NCBI RefSeq assembly: GCF_022606355.1
Contig: NZ_JAHHZQ010000001.1
Location: forward strand, 1,302,001 to 1,366,000
Reading direction: 5' to 3'
Length of the DNA stretch: 64,000 bases
Origin: Leifsonia shinshuensis
GTDB taxonomy: Bacteria; Actinomycetota; Actinomycetes; Actinomycetales; Microbacteriaceae
Part shown: positions 1-8,925 of the stretch, one piece after another
How positions within the stretch are numbered: the first letter of the stretch is position 1
Layout: each line of letters opens with the position of its first letter
Made by a program: the position numbers and the translations under genes
The notes under the pieces: model-generated
The model's database searches: none
What the model saw: the letters and a program-made list of their open reading frames with translations, nothing else
Told to the model about the DNA's origin: nothing

Positions 1-501
<501 letters not shown>

Positions 502-514
502 ACGGGAGCCGATC

Positions 515-760
515 ATGCGGCTGTGGCTGCGTGACGACGAGCGCCGGCCCGATCCGGTCCCCGTCCCCACGGACGACCGGCGGGCCGTGCTCGTCGGCCT
601 CGGCCTGTGGGTGCTCGCGCTGATCCCGACGCTCGTCTTCGCCGCCCCGATCACCGCCGCGGGAGGCGGGTGGTGGATCGGGACGGTGATCGTCGGGATC
701 TCGCTCGGCCTACTCGGCTTCGCCTACCTCAGCATCACGCGCGTCCGGCGCCGCCGCTGA
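515..760 (+). CDS. DUF2530 small membrane protein
   Basis: An 81-residue protein with a charged, proline-rich N-terminus (DDERRPDPVPVP) and two hydrophobic segments at about residues 27-45 and 50-70, ending in the basic tail RVRRRR. This is the layout of the actinobacterial DUF2530 family, whose function is unknown. It starts 13 bases after serC with a GGGAG ribosome site, so it is probably co-transcribed with serC. Its last 51 bases overlap the 3' end of the opposite-strand DUF3027 gene, so the two transcripts converge within coding sequence. Confidence 0.75.
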   Translation: MRLWLRDDERRPDPVPVPTDDRRAVLVGLGLWVLALIPTLVFAAPITAAGGGWWIGTVIVGISLGLLGFAYLSITRVRRRR

Positions 761-1492
761 CTCGTCGGTCTCGTCTGGCTCGTCGGTCTCGTCGTCGGCG
801 AGCGCAGCGGCCTCCTCCGAGGCGAGGTCGAGCTCCGAGTCCACGTCGGTGTCCTCGTCGTACGCGACGTCGACCGAGTCGATGTCGACACCGTCGAGGT
901 CGTCGTCACCGTGGAGGTCGTGGATGTCGTGGTCGTCGTCGGAGTCGTCGTCGGACTCCGCAGACTCCTCGTCCTCGTCGTCGTAGTCGTCCTCGTCATC
1001 GTCATCGGAGTCGACGCGGTCGTCGTCGTCGCCCTCGGCCCCGGCCTCCTCGGCCTCGGCGGCGAGCGCCTCCTGGGCCGCCTGGTACTCCGCGAGACGC
1101 TCGGACCACGGCACCCAGTCGGGCGCGAGCAGCGCGTCGTCGCCGGGCATCAGCTCGGCCTCGAGCACGGTCGGCTGGGCGTCGTCGTCGGCGCGGCCCA
1201 CGGTGACGGTCCAGTGCCATCCGGGATAGCCGGCGAGGGTGGACACGAACAGCAGGGAGACGACGCCGTCGGCCTCAACGACGTGCCCCAGGGGCTCGCC
1301 GATCGTGGACTCCGGCGTGATCTCGGCCAGGGCCGCCCGCGCGAGCGGGACGGCCGCGACGAGGTCGCTCACGTCACCGATCCGCGTGTCGTCGAGACCC
1401 TGGGCGACGTCGTCGCCGCCGCCGACCGACGTCTCGCCACTCACGTCGTCAGGCATCCCGGCGTCGTCGAGCACCCCCGCGTCGTCAGGCAT
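710..1492 (-). CDS. DUF3027 protein with long acidic tail
   Basis: A 260-residue protein. Residues about 35-150 contain the DUF3027-like region (LAEITPESTIGEPLGH, GYPGWHWTVTV, LAPDWVPWSERL). The second half is a run of Asp, Glu and Ser that is low-complexity and probably disordered. The ATG at 1492 overlaps the upstream cold-shock stop codon (ATGCCTGA), which implies translational coupling; an in-frame ATG further upstream would lie inside the cold-shock gene. The function is unknown. The pairing with a cold-shock protein is conserved in actinobacteria and suggests a role around RNA or transcription, which is inference. Confidence 0.75.
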   Translation of the reverse strand: MPDDAGVLDDAGMPDDVSGETSVGGGDDVAQGLDDTRIGDVSDLVAAVPLARAALAEITPESTIGEPLGHVVEADGVVSLLFVSTLAGYPGWHWTVTVGRADDDAQPTVLEAELMPGDDALLAPDWVPWSERLAEYQAAQEALAAEAEEAGAEGDDDDRVDSDDDDEDDYDDEDEESAESDDDSDDDHDIHDLHGDDDLDGVDIDSVDVAYDEDTDVDSELDLASEEAAALADDETDEPDETDESAAAPDARDAEVGEAE

Positions 1493-1865
1493 CCAGATCG
1501 TCCGCAACCCGGCGCAGCACCGCCGCGATCTTGGCGCCGTGCGCCTTGTCCGGGTATTTTCCGCGGCGCAGATTGGCGCCGATGCCATCGAGCAGCTTCA
1601 CGAGGTCTTCGACGATGATCGCCATGTCGTCGGCCGACTTGCGCTTCATCTTCACCAGGCTCGGAGGCGCCTCGAGCACGCGCACAGAGAGCGCCTGGGC
1701 GCCGCGCTTGCCGTCGGCGATGCCGAACTCGAGTCGGGATCCCGCCTTCACCACCGCGCCTGCGGGCAGCGCCGAGGCGTGCAAGAAGACCTCCTGGCCG
1801 TCATCGGAGCTGATGAAGCCGAAGCCTTTCTCGTCGTCGTAGAACTTGACCTTGCCGGTAGGCAT
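1485..1865 (-). CDS. Cold-shock domain protein with C-terminal extension
   Basis: A 126-residue protein. Residues 1-67 form a cold-shock domain with RNP1 KGFGFI and RNP2 VFLHASAL, which bind single-stranded RNA or DNA. About 60 further residues (from MKRKSADDMAIIVEDL) form a predicted helical extension absent from the classical 67-residue CspA also found in this window (17422-17625). It is the first gene of a two-gene unit with DUF3027 and is transcribed away from the membrane-protein gene at 1922. The long form resembles the mycobacterial CspB-type protein found near serC. Confidence 0.85.
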   Translation of the reverse strand: MPTGKVKFYDDEKGFGFISSDDGQEVFLHASALPAGAVVKAGSRLEFGIADGKRGAQALSVRVLEAPPSLVKMKRKSADDMAIIVEDLVKLLDGIGANLRRGKYPDKAHGAKIAAVLRRVADDLDA

Positions 1866-1908
1866 GGGAACCTCACTTCACATGGGGGATCGAATGACCA
1901 ACCTCAAT

Positions 1909-1914
1909 TATCCT
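1909..1914 (+). promoter_or_regulatory. -10 box TATCCT of a probable leaderless promoter
   Basis: TATCCT matches TANNNT and ends 7 bases before the GTG at 1922. That spacing puts the transcription start at or next to the start codon. I see no ribosome binding site before the GTG and no clear -35 box. Confidence 0.45.
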
Positions 1915-1921
1915 TGATTTC

Positions 1922-2248
1922 GTGACCCAGCAGACCCCGCCTCCCGTTTCCCGCGCTCAGCGGACCCTCGCGTTCATCGCAGCGGCCCTGGTCGTGGTCT
2001 CCCTGGTCTGCTTCGCGGCCATGCTCATCGGCGGTGCGGCCGGTGCGATGCCGCAGCAGGGCTCGGGCGTCGGTCTCTGGCCCGCAGTGATCGTGTTCCC
2101 GCTCGTCGCCTTCCCTGTCGCCTTCGTGCTGATCATCGTCGTGATCATCCTCAGCGTGCGGCAACGTAGAACGGCAGCCAAAGCCGAGGCGGAGGCCGCA
2201 GCGCTCGCCGCCGCGAAGCCGAAGTCCAAGCCCAAGGGCCGGCGCTGA
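1922..2248 (+). CDS. Hypothetical two-helix membrane protein
   Basis: A 108-residue protein starting at GTG. It has two transmembrane segments (about residues 16-42 and 54-78), with a glycine-rich loop between them, and an Ala/Lys-rich cytoplasmic tail ending KPKSKPKGRR. I do not recognise a named domain. The basic tail could contact nucleic acid or lipid head groups, but that is speculation. It lies 20 bases before the helicase-associated gene on the same strand and may be co-transcribed with it. Confidence 0.6.
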   Translation: MTQQTPPPVSRAQRTLAFIAAALVVVSLVCFAAMLIGGAAGAMPQQGSGVGLWPAVIVFPLVAFPVAFVLIIVVIILSVRQRRTAAKAEAEAAALAAAKPKSKPKGRR

Positions 2249-2267
2249 CGCGGCACGCCGGACCGGC

Positions 2268-4133
2268 GTGATGACGACGACGCTCGCTCTGGCAGCGCGG
2301 CTCCGCGCACTGCCGGACGACGAGCTCGTCGCAGCCCTGCGCGCCCGCCCGGTGCGCCGAGCGGGCATCTCCGACTTCTTCGACCTCGCGGAGGCGCTCC
2401 TCGACCCGGACAACCTCGTCCGGGCCATCGCGCCCCTCGACCGCCTCCAGCTCGCGGCGCTGATCGTGCTGGGCCGCGAGAGCGACCCGCGGTCCGCCGA
2501 ACGGCTGGCCGAACGTCTCGCCGAACACCCGGCCACCGCCGGAACGGACGCCCGCCGCGCGGCCGCGACGCTCGCGACCCTCAGCCGTCTCCTGCTCGTC
2601 CACCCAGCGGACGGAGGCACCGACGGGGGCGCGGCCCCGTACGAGGCCGTCACCGCCCTGCTCGACTCCGGTCCGCAGCGCGGCCTCCCCCGCCCCGACG
2701 CCGTGCTCGCCACCGCGCCTCCCCCCGTCCCTGTCGCGACGACGGAGGACGAGCTGCCCGCCATCGACCGGCTGGCGGCCGAGCGCGCGTTCGAAGCGGT
2801 GGCGAGCGTCTCGGAACTGCTCGCGGAGCTCGGCCGCGAAGGAGCCCGGGAGCTGCAGAAGGGCGGGCTCGCGCTGCCGGCGGCCAAACGGCTGGCGGAG
2901 GCGCTGGCCGTCGAGTCCGGTACGGTCCCGACGATCCTCGACGTCGCCGACCGTGCAGGTCTGGCGGCCGTCTCCGACGGCGTGTGGCTGCCCACGGCGC
3001 AGGCGGCGGCCTGGCAGCACGCGACGACACCCGACCGCTGGCGGGCGCTCGCGGCCGCCTGGCTCGACAGCCTCCCCGGCGATCTGTCGACCCTGTTCGC
3101 GGCGAGGAGCAGGACACCGTGGGACGACGGCCTGCGCGCGCACATCGCCTGGCTGTACCCGGCCTCGGCCGCAGAGGCGCAGGAGCGCATCGCCGAACGC
3201 GTCGCCGAAGCCGAGTTCCTGGGGCTCACCGCCCGCCGGCTGCCGAGCGGCGCGGGCACGGCCCTTCTCGAGTCCGGACCGGCCGCTGCGACGGAGGCGA
3301 TGGTCGCGCACTTCCCCGCCGAGGTCTCGAAGGTCTACCTCCAGCACGATCTGACGGTGATCTCCCCCGGCCCGCTCGCTCCTGAGGTCGAATCGCGGCT
3401 GCGCACGATGGCGGACCTCGAGAGCCGCGCTCTCGCCTCCACGTTCCGGTTCTCCGCCGCCTCCGTCGATCGGGCGGTGACGGCCGGCGAGACGGCGGCG
3501 AGCATCCACGAGTTCCTCGCCGCCGTCTCCCTCACCGGCGTGCCCCAGCCGCTCGACTACCTCATCGCCGAGGCGGTCGCGCGGCACGGCCGCGTGCGCG
3601 TGCGGGCGGCGGACGACGGGCACGCGCTGGTGCGCTCCGACGACGCGATGCTTCTCGGGACGATCGCGGTCGACCAGGCGCTGTCGTCCCTGCGACTGCT
3701 GCGCGTCGACGACACGACGCTGTCGAGCCGCTTCCCGCGCGACGTGGTGTTCTGGGCGCTGAGCGACGCCCGCTATCCCGTCGTCGCGGAGAACGCCTCC
3801 GGCGCCGTCGTCACGCCGCAACGCCGTGTCATCGCCGAGCGTTCCGTCGCGGAGTCGCGCGACCCCGCCGCCGAGCTGGTCGCCCGCCTGCGGCAGGAGG
3901 ACGCAGCGGACGAGGACACCGCGGAGCAATGGCTCGCCCGCCAGCTCGATCAGGCGGTGCGCGCCCGGCAGACCGTGATCGTCCAGGTGGCGATGCCCGA
4001 CGGGCGGCTGGTCGACTATCTGCTCGAGCCGACCGGCATCGGCGGAGGGCGGCTCAGGGGCCGAGACCGCGCCGCCGACATCGAGCGGACCCTGCCGCTC
4101 TCCAGCGTCAAGGGTCTGCGCAGCGTAGACTGA
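2268..4133 (+). CDS. Helicase-associated protein, partner of XPB
   Basis: A 621-residue protein of the actinobacterial helicase-associated family (the Rv0862c type in mycobacteria). It has no Walker motifs. The N-terminal region (LRALPDDELVAALRARP, LDRLQLAALIVLGRE) is helical. The C-terminal third carries the conserved domain with VYLQHDLTVISPGPLAPEV and ends in a WYL-like segment (VDYLLEPTGIGGGRLRGRD). The gene directly precedes xpb with a 6-base gap, so the two proteins probably act together in DNA unwinding or repair. The start is GTG at 2268 with an ATG directly after it at 2271; either could be used. Confidence 0.75.
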   Translation: MMTTTLALAARLRALPDDELVAALRARPVRRAGISDFFDLAEALLDPDNLVRAIAPLDRLQLAALIVLGRESDPRSAERLAERLAEHPATAGTDARRAAATLATLSRLLLVHPADGGTDGGAAPYEAVTALLDSGPQRGLPRPDAVLATAPPPVPVATTEDELPAIDRLAAERAFEAVASVSELLAELGREGARELQKGGLALPAAKRLAEALAVESGTVPTILDVADRAGLAAVSDGVWLPTAQAAAWQHATTPDRWRALAAAWLDSLPGDLSTLFAARSRTPWDDGLRAHIAWLYPASAAEAQERIAERVAEAEFLGLTARRLPSGAGTALLESGPAAATEAMVAHFPAEVSKVYLQHDLTVISPGPLAPEVESRLRTMADLESRALASTFRFSAASVDRAVTAGETAASIHEFLAAVSLTGVPQPLDYLIAEAVARHGRVRVRAADDGHALVRSDDAMLLGTIAVDQALSSLRLLRVDDTTLSSRFPRDVVFWALSDARYPVVAENASGAVVTPQRRVIAERSVAESRDPAAELVARLRQEDAADEDTAEQWLARQLDQAVRARQTVIVQVAMPDGRLVDYLLEPTGIGGGRLRGRDRAADIERTLPLSSVKGLRSVD

Positions 4134-4139
4134 GCGGTC

Positions 4140-5783
4140 ATGTCCGATGGCCCCCTGATCGTCCAGAGCGACCGCACCGTCCTGCTCGAGGTCGCGCATC
4201 CCGCGGCAGAGGACGCCCGCCACGACCTCGCCGTCTTCGCCGAGCTGGAGCGCGCCCCAGAGCACATCCACACGTACCGCATCACGCGGCTGGGGCTGTG
4301 GAACGCGCGCGCGGCCGGGCACACCGCCGAGGACATGCTGGGGACGCTGGAGAAGTACTCCAAGTTCCCGATCCCGCAGACCGTCACAGTCGACGTCTCG
4401 GAGACGGTCGGCCGCTACGGCCGGCTGGTGATCGAGCGCGACGACGACGGCACGCTGCTGCTGCGGTCCGCCGACCGGCCGGTGCTGCTGGAGGTCGCGA
4501 CCGCGAAGCGCATCGCGCCGCTGCTGGTCGAGCGGCGCGACGAGACCACCTTCACGGTGGAGGCCTGGGCGCGCGGGCAGCTCAAGCAGGAGCTCGTGAA
4601 GCTCGGCTGGCCCGCTGAGGATCTCGCGGGCTACACCCCGGGCACCCCGCACCCGATCGACCTCGACGAGAGCGGCTGGGCGCTGCGCGACTACCAGCGC
4701 AAGGCCGTCTCCAACTTCTTCGACGGCGGCTCGGGCGTCGTGGTCCTGCCGTGCGGCGCCGGGAAGACCCTGGTCGGCGCCGGCGCGATGGCGACGGCCA
4801 AGACCACGACGCTGATCCTCGTGACCAACACCGTGTCGGCCCGGCAGTGGCGCGACGAGCTGCTCAAGCGCACGTCGCTCACCGCGGAGGAGATCGGCGA
4901 GTACTCGGGCCAGGTGAAGGAGGTCAAGCCGGTCACGATCGCGACCTACCAGATCCTCACGGCGAAGCGGAAGGGCGAGTACGCCCACCTCGCCCTGCTC
5001 GACGCGCTGGACTGGGGCCTCGTGGTCTATGACGAGGTGCACCTGCTGCCCGCCCCGGTGTTCAAGCTCACGGCGGAGCTGCAGGCACGGCGCCGCCTCG
5101 GCCTGACGGCCACCCTCGTGCGCGAGGACGGCCGCGAAGGCGACGTCTTCAGCCTGATCGGTCCCAAGCGCTTCGATGCGCCGTGGAAGGAGATCGAGTC
5201 GCAGGGCTTCATCTCCCCCGCCGCGTGCTTCGAGGTGCGCATCGACCTCCCCGCCTCCGACCGGCTCAGCTATGCGGCTGCGGCGGACGACGAACGGTAC
5301 CGGCTGGCCGCGACCGCACCCGCCAAGCTGGAGGTCGTGCAGCAGCTCGTCGACCGGCACGCGGGCGAGCGCATCCTGGTGATCGGCCAGTACCTCGACC
5401 AGATCGACGAGCTCGCCGAGGCACTCGGCGCTCCGCAGCTCACCGGCGCGACCCCTGTGGACGAGCGCGAGCGGCTCTATCAGGAGTTCCGCGACGGGAC
5501 CACGCCGGTGCTGGTGGTCAGCAAGGTCGCCAACTTCTCGGTCGACCTCCCGGAGGCGACGGTCGCGATCCAGGTCTCCGGTTCGTACGGCTCACGCCAG
5601 GAGGAGGCCCAGCGGCTGGGCCGGCTGCTGCGGCCGAAGCAGTCGGGTCTCTCGGCGAACTTCTACACCCTCGTCTCGCGCGACACTGTCGACCAGGACT
5701 TCGCGCAGAACCGGCAGCGCTTCCTCGCCGAGCAGGGCTACTCGTACACGATCCTCGACGCGCACGCCCTCGCGGCGGCATAG
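4140..5783 (+). CDS. XPB-type DNA repair helicase
   Basis: A 547-residue superfamily 2 helicase. After an N-terminal damage-recognition-like region (residues 1-180) come Walker A CGAGKT with Lys209, the DEVH box at Asp298, and the hallmark RED motif at residues 328-330 (TATLVREDG). Motif VI is QRLGRLLRPK near the C-terminus. This set defines XPB/ERCC3 homologues, ATP-driven 3'-5' DNA translocases; mycobacteria encode one (Rv0861c). It follows its helicase-associated partner by 6 bases. A TAGACT box ends 8 bases before the ATG and could give an additional internal leaderless start. Confidence 0.93.
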   Translation: MSDGPLIVQSDRTVLLEVAHPAAEDARHDLAVFAELERAPEHIHTYRITRLGLWNARAAGHTAEDMLGTLEKYSKFPIPQTVTVDVSETVGRYGRLVIERDDDGTLLLRSADRPVLLEVATAKRIAPLLVERRDETTFTVEAWARGQLKQELVKLGWPAEDLAGYTPGTPHPIDLDESGWALRDYQRKAVSNFFDGGSGVVVLPCGAGKTLVGAGAMATAKTTTLILVTNTVSARQWRDELLKRTSLTAEEIGEYSGQVKEVKPVTIATYQILTAKRKGEYAHLALLDALDWGLVVYDEVHLLPAPVFKLTAELQARRRLGLTATLVREDGREGDVFSLIGPKRFDAPWKEIESQGFISPAACFEVRIDLPASDRLSYAAAADDERYRLAATAPAKLEVVQQLVDRHAGERILVIGQYLDQIDELAEALGAPQLTGATPVDERERLYQEFRDGTTPVLVVSKVANFSVDLPEATVAIQVSGSYGSRQEEAQRLGRLLRPKQSGLSANFYTLVSRDTVDQDFAQNRQRFLAEQGYSYTILDAHALAAA

Positions 5784-5790
5784 GGGTGGG

Positions 5791-5851
5791 GCCGAGGGGC
5801 ACGTAGGCGCCCCGAAAACGCGCTTTTAGGGGCGGTTGGGTGCCCCTCGGC
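5791..5851. repeat. Palindromic element, family 2, copy 1 (convergent gene end)
   Basis: Outer arms of 11 bases pair perfectly (GCCGAGGGGCA at 5791-5801 with 5841-5851). Inner arms CGCCCC/GGGGCG lie at 5808-5813 and 5829-5834, and the loop contains AAAACGCGCTTTT. It sits between the convergent xpb and pyrimidine reductase genes, so it probably ends both transcripts. The outer and inner arm sequences recur at 46465-46527. Confidence 0.75.
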
Positions 5852-5892
5852 GACGGGACGTCCGGTTGGCCCAGCCGTCCAGCTCCACGGGC

Positions 5893-6648
5893 TCACGCGC
5901 GCCGCACGTACCGCAGCAGCAGGGTGTCGCCGGCCCGGAGGACGTGGGCGAGCCGCATGCCGACCGGGAGGATCGGCGCAGCGCCCGCGGAGATGCGCGA
6001 GGCGACGCCACCCTCCAGAGTCGGACCGACCGTCAGGCAGAGCTCGTCGACGGCACCCGCCGCGATGAAGTCGCCGAACAGATGCGGGCCGCCCTCGCCG
6101 TGGATGCGTGTCAGCCCGCGGGCGACCAGGGTCTCCACCAGCCGGCGCGGCTCCACGCGCTCCTCGCCGCACACGACCACGTCGGCCACCTCGGAGAGGG
6201 CCTCCCTCGCGTCCGCCCGGGAGAGCCCGGTCGTGACCACGATCGGGCGCTCGGGCGCGTCCCGGAAGATCGGGCTCGCGGTGTCGAGGTCGAGGCTCGC
6301 CGAGACGATCGCGAAGACGGGGTGGGCGGTCATTCCGGCCGACCGCCTGGCGCGCTGGGAGACCTCGTCGACGCGCATGGCGCCGTAGCCCTCGGCTCGC
6401 ACGGTCCCCGCGCCGACGAGCACCACGTCGCACAGGCGGCGCAGGATGTCGAAGACCCGGTGATCGGCGTCATCCGAGAGGCCGCCGGAGAGTCCTTGGC
6501 GGGTGGCGGCGCCGTCGACGCTGGAGACGAAGTTCATGCGGACCCAGTTCGGCTCGACGCCCGCGCCGTACAGCTCGGCGATCCGGGCGTCGCTGATTCC
6601 CTCCTCGGCCGGGAGCGGGAGGATCACGTCGATCGCGGCCTCAGTCAT
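5893..6648 (-). CDS. RibD C-terminal-like pyrimidine reductase
   Basis: A 251-residue protein of the dihydrofolate reductase-like fold used by RibD reductase domains (MNFVSSVDGAATRQGLSGGLSDDADH near the start; VLVGAGTVRAEGYGA; HGEGGPHLFGDFIAAGAVDEL). These NADPH enzymes reduce riboflavin-pathway or pterin-like substrates; the deaminase half of RibD is absent. Its ATG overlaps the stop of the FolP2-like gene by 8 bases (ATGACTGA), so the two are translationally coupled. That pairing hints at a pterin or flavin precursor as substrate, but the actual substrate is unknown. Confidence 0.78.
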   Translation of the reverse strand: MTEAAIDVILPLPAEEGISDARIAELYGAGVEPNWVRMNFVSSVDGAATRQGLSGGLSDDADHRVFDILRRLCDVVLVGAGTVRAEGYGAMRVDEVSQRARRSAGMTAHPVFAIVSASLDLDTASPIFRDAPERPIVVTTGLSRADAREALSEVADVVVCGEERVEPRRLVETLVARGLTRIHGEGGPHLFGDFIAAGAVDELCLTVGPTLEGGVASRISAGAAPILPVGMRLAHVLRAGDTLLLRYVRRA

Positions 6649-7537
6649 TGACGTCGCCCATGTTGTGCTTGAGATACGCGGGCTCGCGGAGCCCGAGGAT
6701 GGCCTCCGTCATGCGCGCCGCGGCGACCGAACCGGCCACGTCGTGCATACGGATGATGCGGGCCCCGTTGACGATCGCGACGACGGCGGCGGCGATCGAC
6801 CCGTCCCGGCGCTCGTTGCGCGGCGCGTCGAGCGTCTCGCCGATGAAGTCCTTGTTGGAGACCGCGGCGAGGGTGGGATAGCCGAGGTCGGCGATCTCGG
6901 AGAGCCGGCGGGTCAGCTCGAGCGACTGGAGGGTGTTCTTGTTCAGGTCGTGGCCCGGGTCGAGGATGATCCGCTCCTCCGGCACCCCGGCGGCGTTCGC
7001 GCGCTCGACCCGTTCGAGCAGGAAGGCGGCGATCTCGCCGGCGATGTCGTCGTACGCGGGGCGCGGGTAGAAGGTGCGCGGCGTCGCGAGGCTGTGGGTG
7101 AGCACGAGGGTCGCGTCGCTGTCGGCGACCACGCGCGCCAGGTCCGGGTCGCTGAGCCCTGTGGTGTCGTTGATGACGGTCGCCCCCGCCGCGATCGCCT
7201 CCCGGGCGACGGCCGCGTGGAACGTGTCCACCGAGATGACCGCATCGGAGCCGGCGCGCAGCTGGGCCACGACGGGCACGACGCGATCGGCCTCCTCGCC
7301 CGCCGGGATCGGAGCCCCAGGGGCGAAGGGCGCGCCGCCGATGTCCACCCAGTCGGCGCCGGCCTCGACCGCTGCGAAGCACGCGGCGACGGCGGCATCG
7401 AGCGCGAAGGTGCGCCCCTGGTCGAAGAAGGAGTCCGGCGTGCGGTTCACCACCGCCATCACGGCCACCCGCCGCGAGAAGTCGAACGTGCGTGCACCGA
7501 TCGTGCGCACGGGGATGCGGAGCGGGGGGAGGTACAT
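6641..7537 (-). CDS. FolP2-like dihydropteroate synthase paralogue
   Basis: A 298-residue TIM-barrel protein of the dihydropteroate synthase family. It has MAVVNRTPDSFFDQG in place of the usual NVTPDSFSDGG loop, and GGAPFAPGAP in place of GGESTRPGA. It keeps INDTTG, the lysine in SNKDFIGETL, and RMHDV. These features match mycobacterial FolP2 rather than the true folate enzyme FolP1. FolP2 has been reported to lack dihydropteroate synthase activity, so folate synthesis should not be assumed. The ATG at 7537 was chosen because it follows the FAD oxidoreductase stop by 22 bases; longer starts would run into that gene. Confidence 0.8.
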   Translation of the reverse strand: MYLPPLRIPVRTIGARTFDFSRRVAVMAVVNRTPDSFFDQGRTFALDAAVAACFAAVEAGADWVDIGGAPFAPGAPIPAGEEADRVVPVVAQLRAGSDAVISVDTFHAAVAREAIAAGATVINDTTGLSDPDLARVVADSDATLVLTHSLATPRTFYPRPAYDDIAGEIAAFLLERVERANAAGVPEERIILDPGHDLNKNTLQSLELTRRLSEIADLGYPTLAAVSNKDFIGETLDAPRNERRDGSIAAAVVAIVNGARIIRMHDVAGSVAAARMTEAILGLREPAYLKHNMGDVND

Positions 7538-7559
7538 CGCGAGGTCGGTTCCGGGGAGA

Positions 7560-8780
7560 TCAGAGGGCGGCAAGGTCGACGCCCTCGTCGGCGAGCCGTC
7601 GGCGGTCGACGGGTTCCCCGGCACGGACCAGGCGCTGGATCTGCTCCTGGACGTCCCACACATTGACGTTCATGCCGGCGACCACCCGGTCGTCGCGCAG
7701 CCAGAACGCTATGAACTCGCGTGCGCCCACATCGCCGCGGAACACGACGTCCGCTCCGGTCGCCAACGGCGCATAGCCCGAATACTCCATCCCCAGATCG
7801 TATTGGTCCGAGTAGAAGTACGGGATGTCGTCGTAGCTCGCGTCCTCCCCGACGATCGCTCGCGCGGCGACCGTGCCACCGGCGATCGCGTTGGCCCAGT
7901 GCTCGTTGCGCAGCCTCCGGCCGATGGCCGGGAGCAGCGGGTTCGCGACGTCGCCGACCGCGTAGACGTCCTCGACGACGGTGCGCATCCCCTGGTCGGT
8001 GGGTACGCCATCGTCGAGGGCGAGGCCCGAGCGCTCGGCGACGATCGTGTTCGGCGACGCGCCGACGCCCGCGACCACGACATCGGCCGGGATGCGCTCC
8101 CCTGTCGCCAGCACGACGGCCTGCTCGTCGCCGCCCTCGACGGCGACCACGTGCGCGTCGTTGCGGAAGGCCACTCCGTTGTCGCGGTGCAGCGTCTCGA
8201 AGACGTGCCCCAGCTCCGGGCCGATCGCCGACCCGAGCGGGACCGCGGACCTCCCGACCACGGTGACCTCGTTGCCGTAGCTGCGTGCGGCCGCGGCGAC
8301 CTCCATGCCGATCCAGCCGGTGCCGACGATCACCACCCGGCGGCCGCCGACCTCCAGGGCGGAGCGCAGCCACTGCGAATCCTCGATTGTTCTCAGGGAG
8401 AAGACGGCGCCGTGACCGCTGCCCGGAACGCCGAGCGGGCGCGGCGACGCGCCGGTGGCCAGCACGAGGCTGTCATAGGTGATCCTGGCGCCGCCGGAGA
8501 CGAAGAGCTCGTGCGCGCCCGGGTCGAACGAGCCGGCCTCCGACTCGGGCAGGAACTCCACCTCGTTCTCCGCGTACCAGCTGTCCGGTCTCACCGCTGC
8601 GTCCGCGAACGGCGCCTCGCCTTTCAGGAACTCCTTGGAGAGCGGAGGCCGGATGTACGGGTGGTGCGCCTCTGCGCCCAACAGCAGGATGCGGCCGGCA
8701 AACCCACGCTCGCGCAGCTCGACGGCGGTCGTGGCTCCGGCCAAGCCTGCTCCGGCGATGACCACGGTGGGATGGGACAT
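7560..8780 (-). CDS. FAD-dependent ferredoxin reductase-type oxidoreductase
   Basis: A 406-residue flavoprotein. It has an FAD-binding GAGLAGATTAVELRERG near the start, the signature YIRPPLSKEFL, a second nucleotide-binding motif VIVGTGWIGMEVAAAAR (NADH), and the ATGERIPADVVVAGVGASPNT segment. The C-terminal reductase domain includes FWLRDDRVVAGMNVNVWD. Such proteins pass electrons from NAD(P)H to a ferredoxin or rubredoxin serving a P450 or dioxygenase; no partner is adjacent. The start at 8780 has a GGAG ribosome site. It is the first gene of a likely operon with the FolP2-like and reductase genes. Confidence 0.85.
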   Translation of the reverse strand: MSHPTVVIAGAGLAGATTAVELRERGFAGRILLLGAEAHHPYIRPPLSKEFLKGEAPFADAAVRPDSWYAENEVEFLPESEAGSFDPGAHELFVSGGARITYDSLVLATGASPRPLGVPGSGHGAVFSLRTIEDSQWLRSALEVGGRRVVIVGTGWIGMEVAAAARSYGNEVTVVGRSAVPLGSAIGPELGHVFETLHRDNGVAFRNDAHVVAVEGGDEQAVVLATGERIPADVVVAGVGASPNTIVAERSGLALDDGVPTDQGMRTVVEDVYAVGDVANPLLPAIGRRLRNEHWANAIAGGTVAARAIVGEDASYDDIPYFYSDQYDLGMEYSGYAPLATGADVVFRGDVGAREFIAFWLRDDRVVAGMNVNVWDVQEQIQRLVRAGEPVDRRRLADEGVDLAAL

Positions 8781-8912
8781 GGCTGCTCCGATCGCTGGTC
8801 CCTTCAGCATCCACTGTTCACACTGCCCGCGCCAGCCCCTCGCACGCACCGCGCACCGTCGGCACACGCACTGCGCACCGTCGGCTCACAGGCAGAATTC
8901 AGCAGACGCGCA

Positions 8913-8918
8913 GATACT
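8913..8918 (+). promoter_or_regulatory. -10 box GATACT before the response regulator
   Basis: GATACT ends 7 bases before the ATG at 8926, and I see no ribosome site between them, so a leaderless transcript is likely. The stretch between 8781 and 8925 holds this promoter and that of the divergent oxidoreductase. Confidence 0.4.
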
Positions 8919-8925
8919 GTTTCGC

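Noticed and set aside
2151-5360. Very long open frame on the minus strand opposite the helicase genes
   Set aside because: It is antisense to two well-supported helicase genes, has Arg/Gly/Ala-rich composition without domain character, and is explained by GC-rich codon bias.
7538-7663. N-terminal extension of the FolP2-like protein
   Set aside because: It overlaps the end of the FAD oxidoreductase gene and has no similarity to the family; the ATG at 7537 gives normal length.
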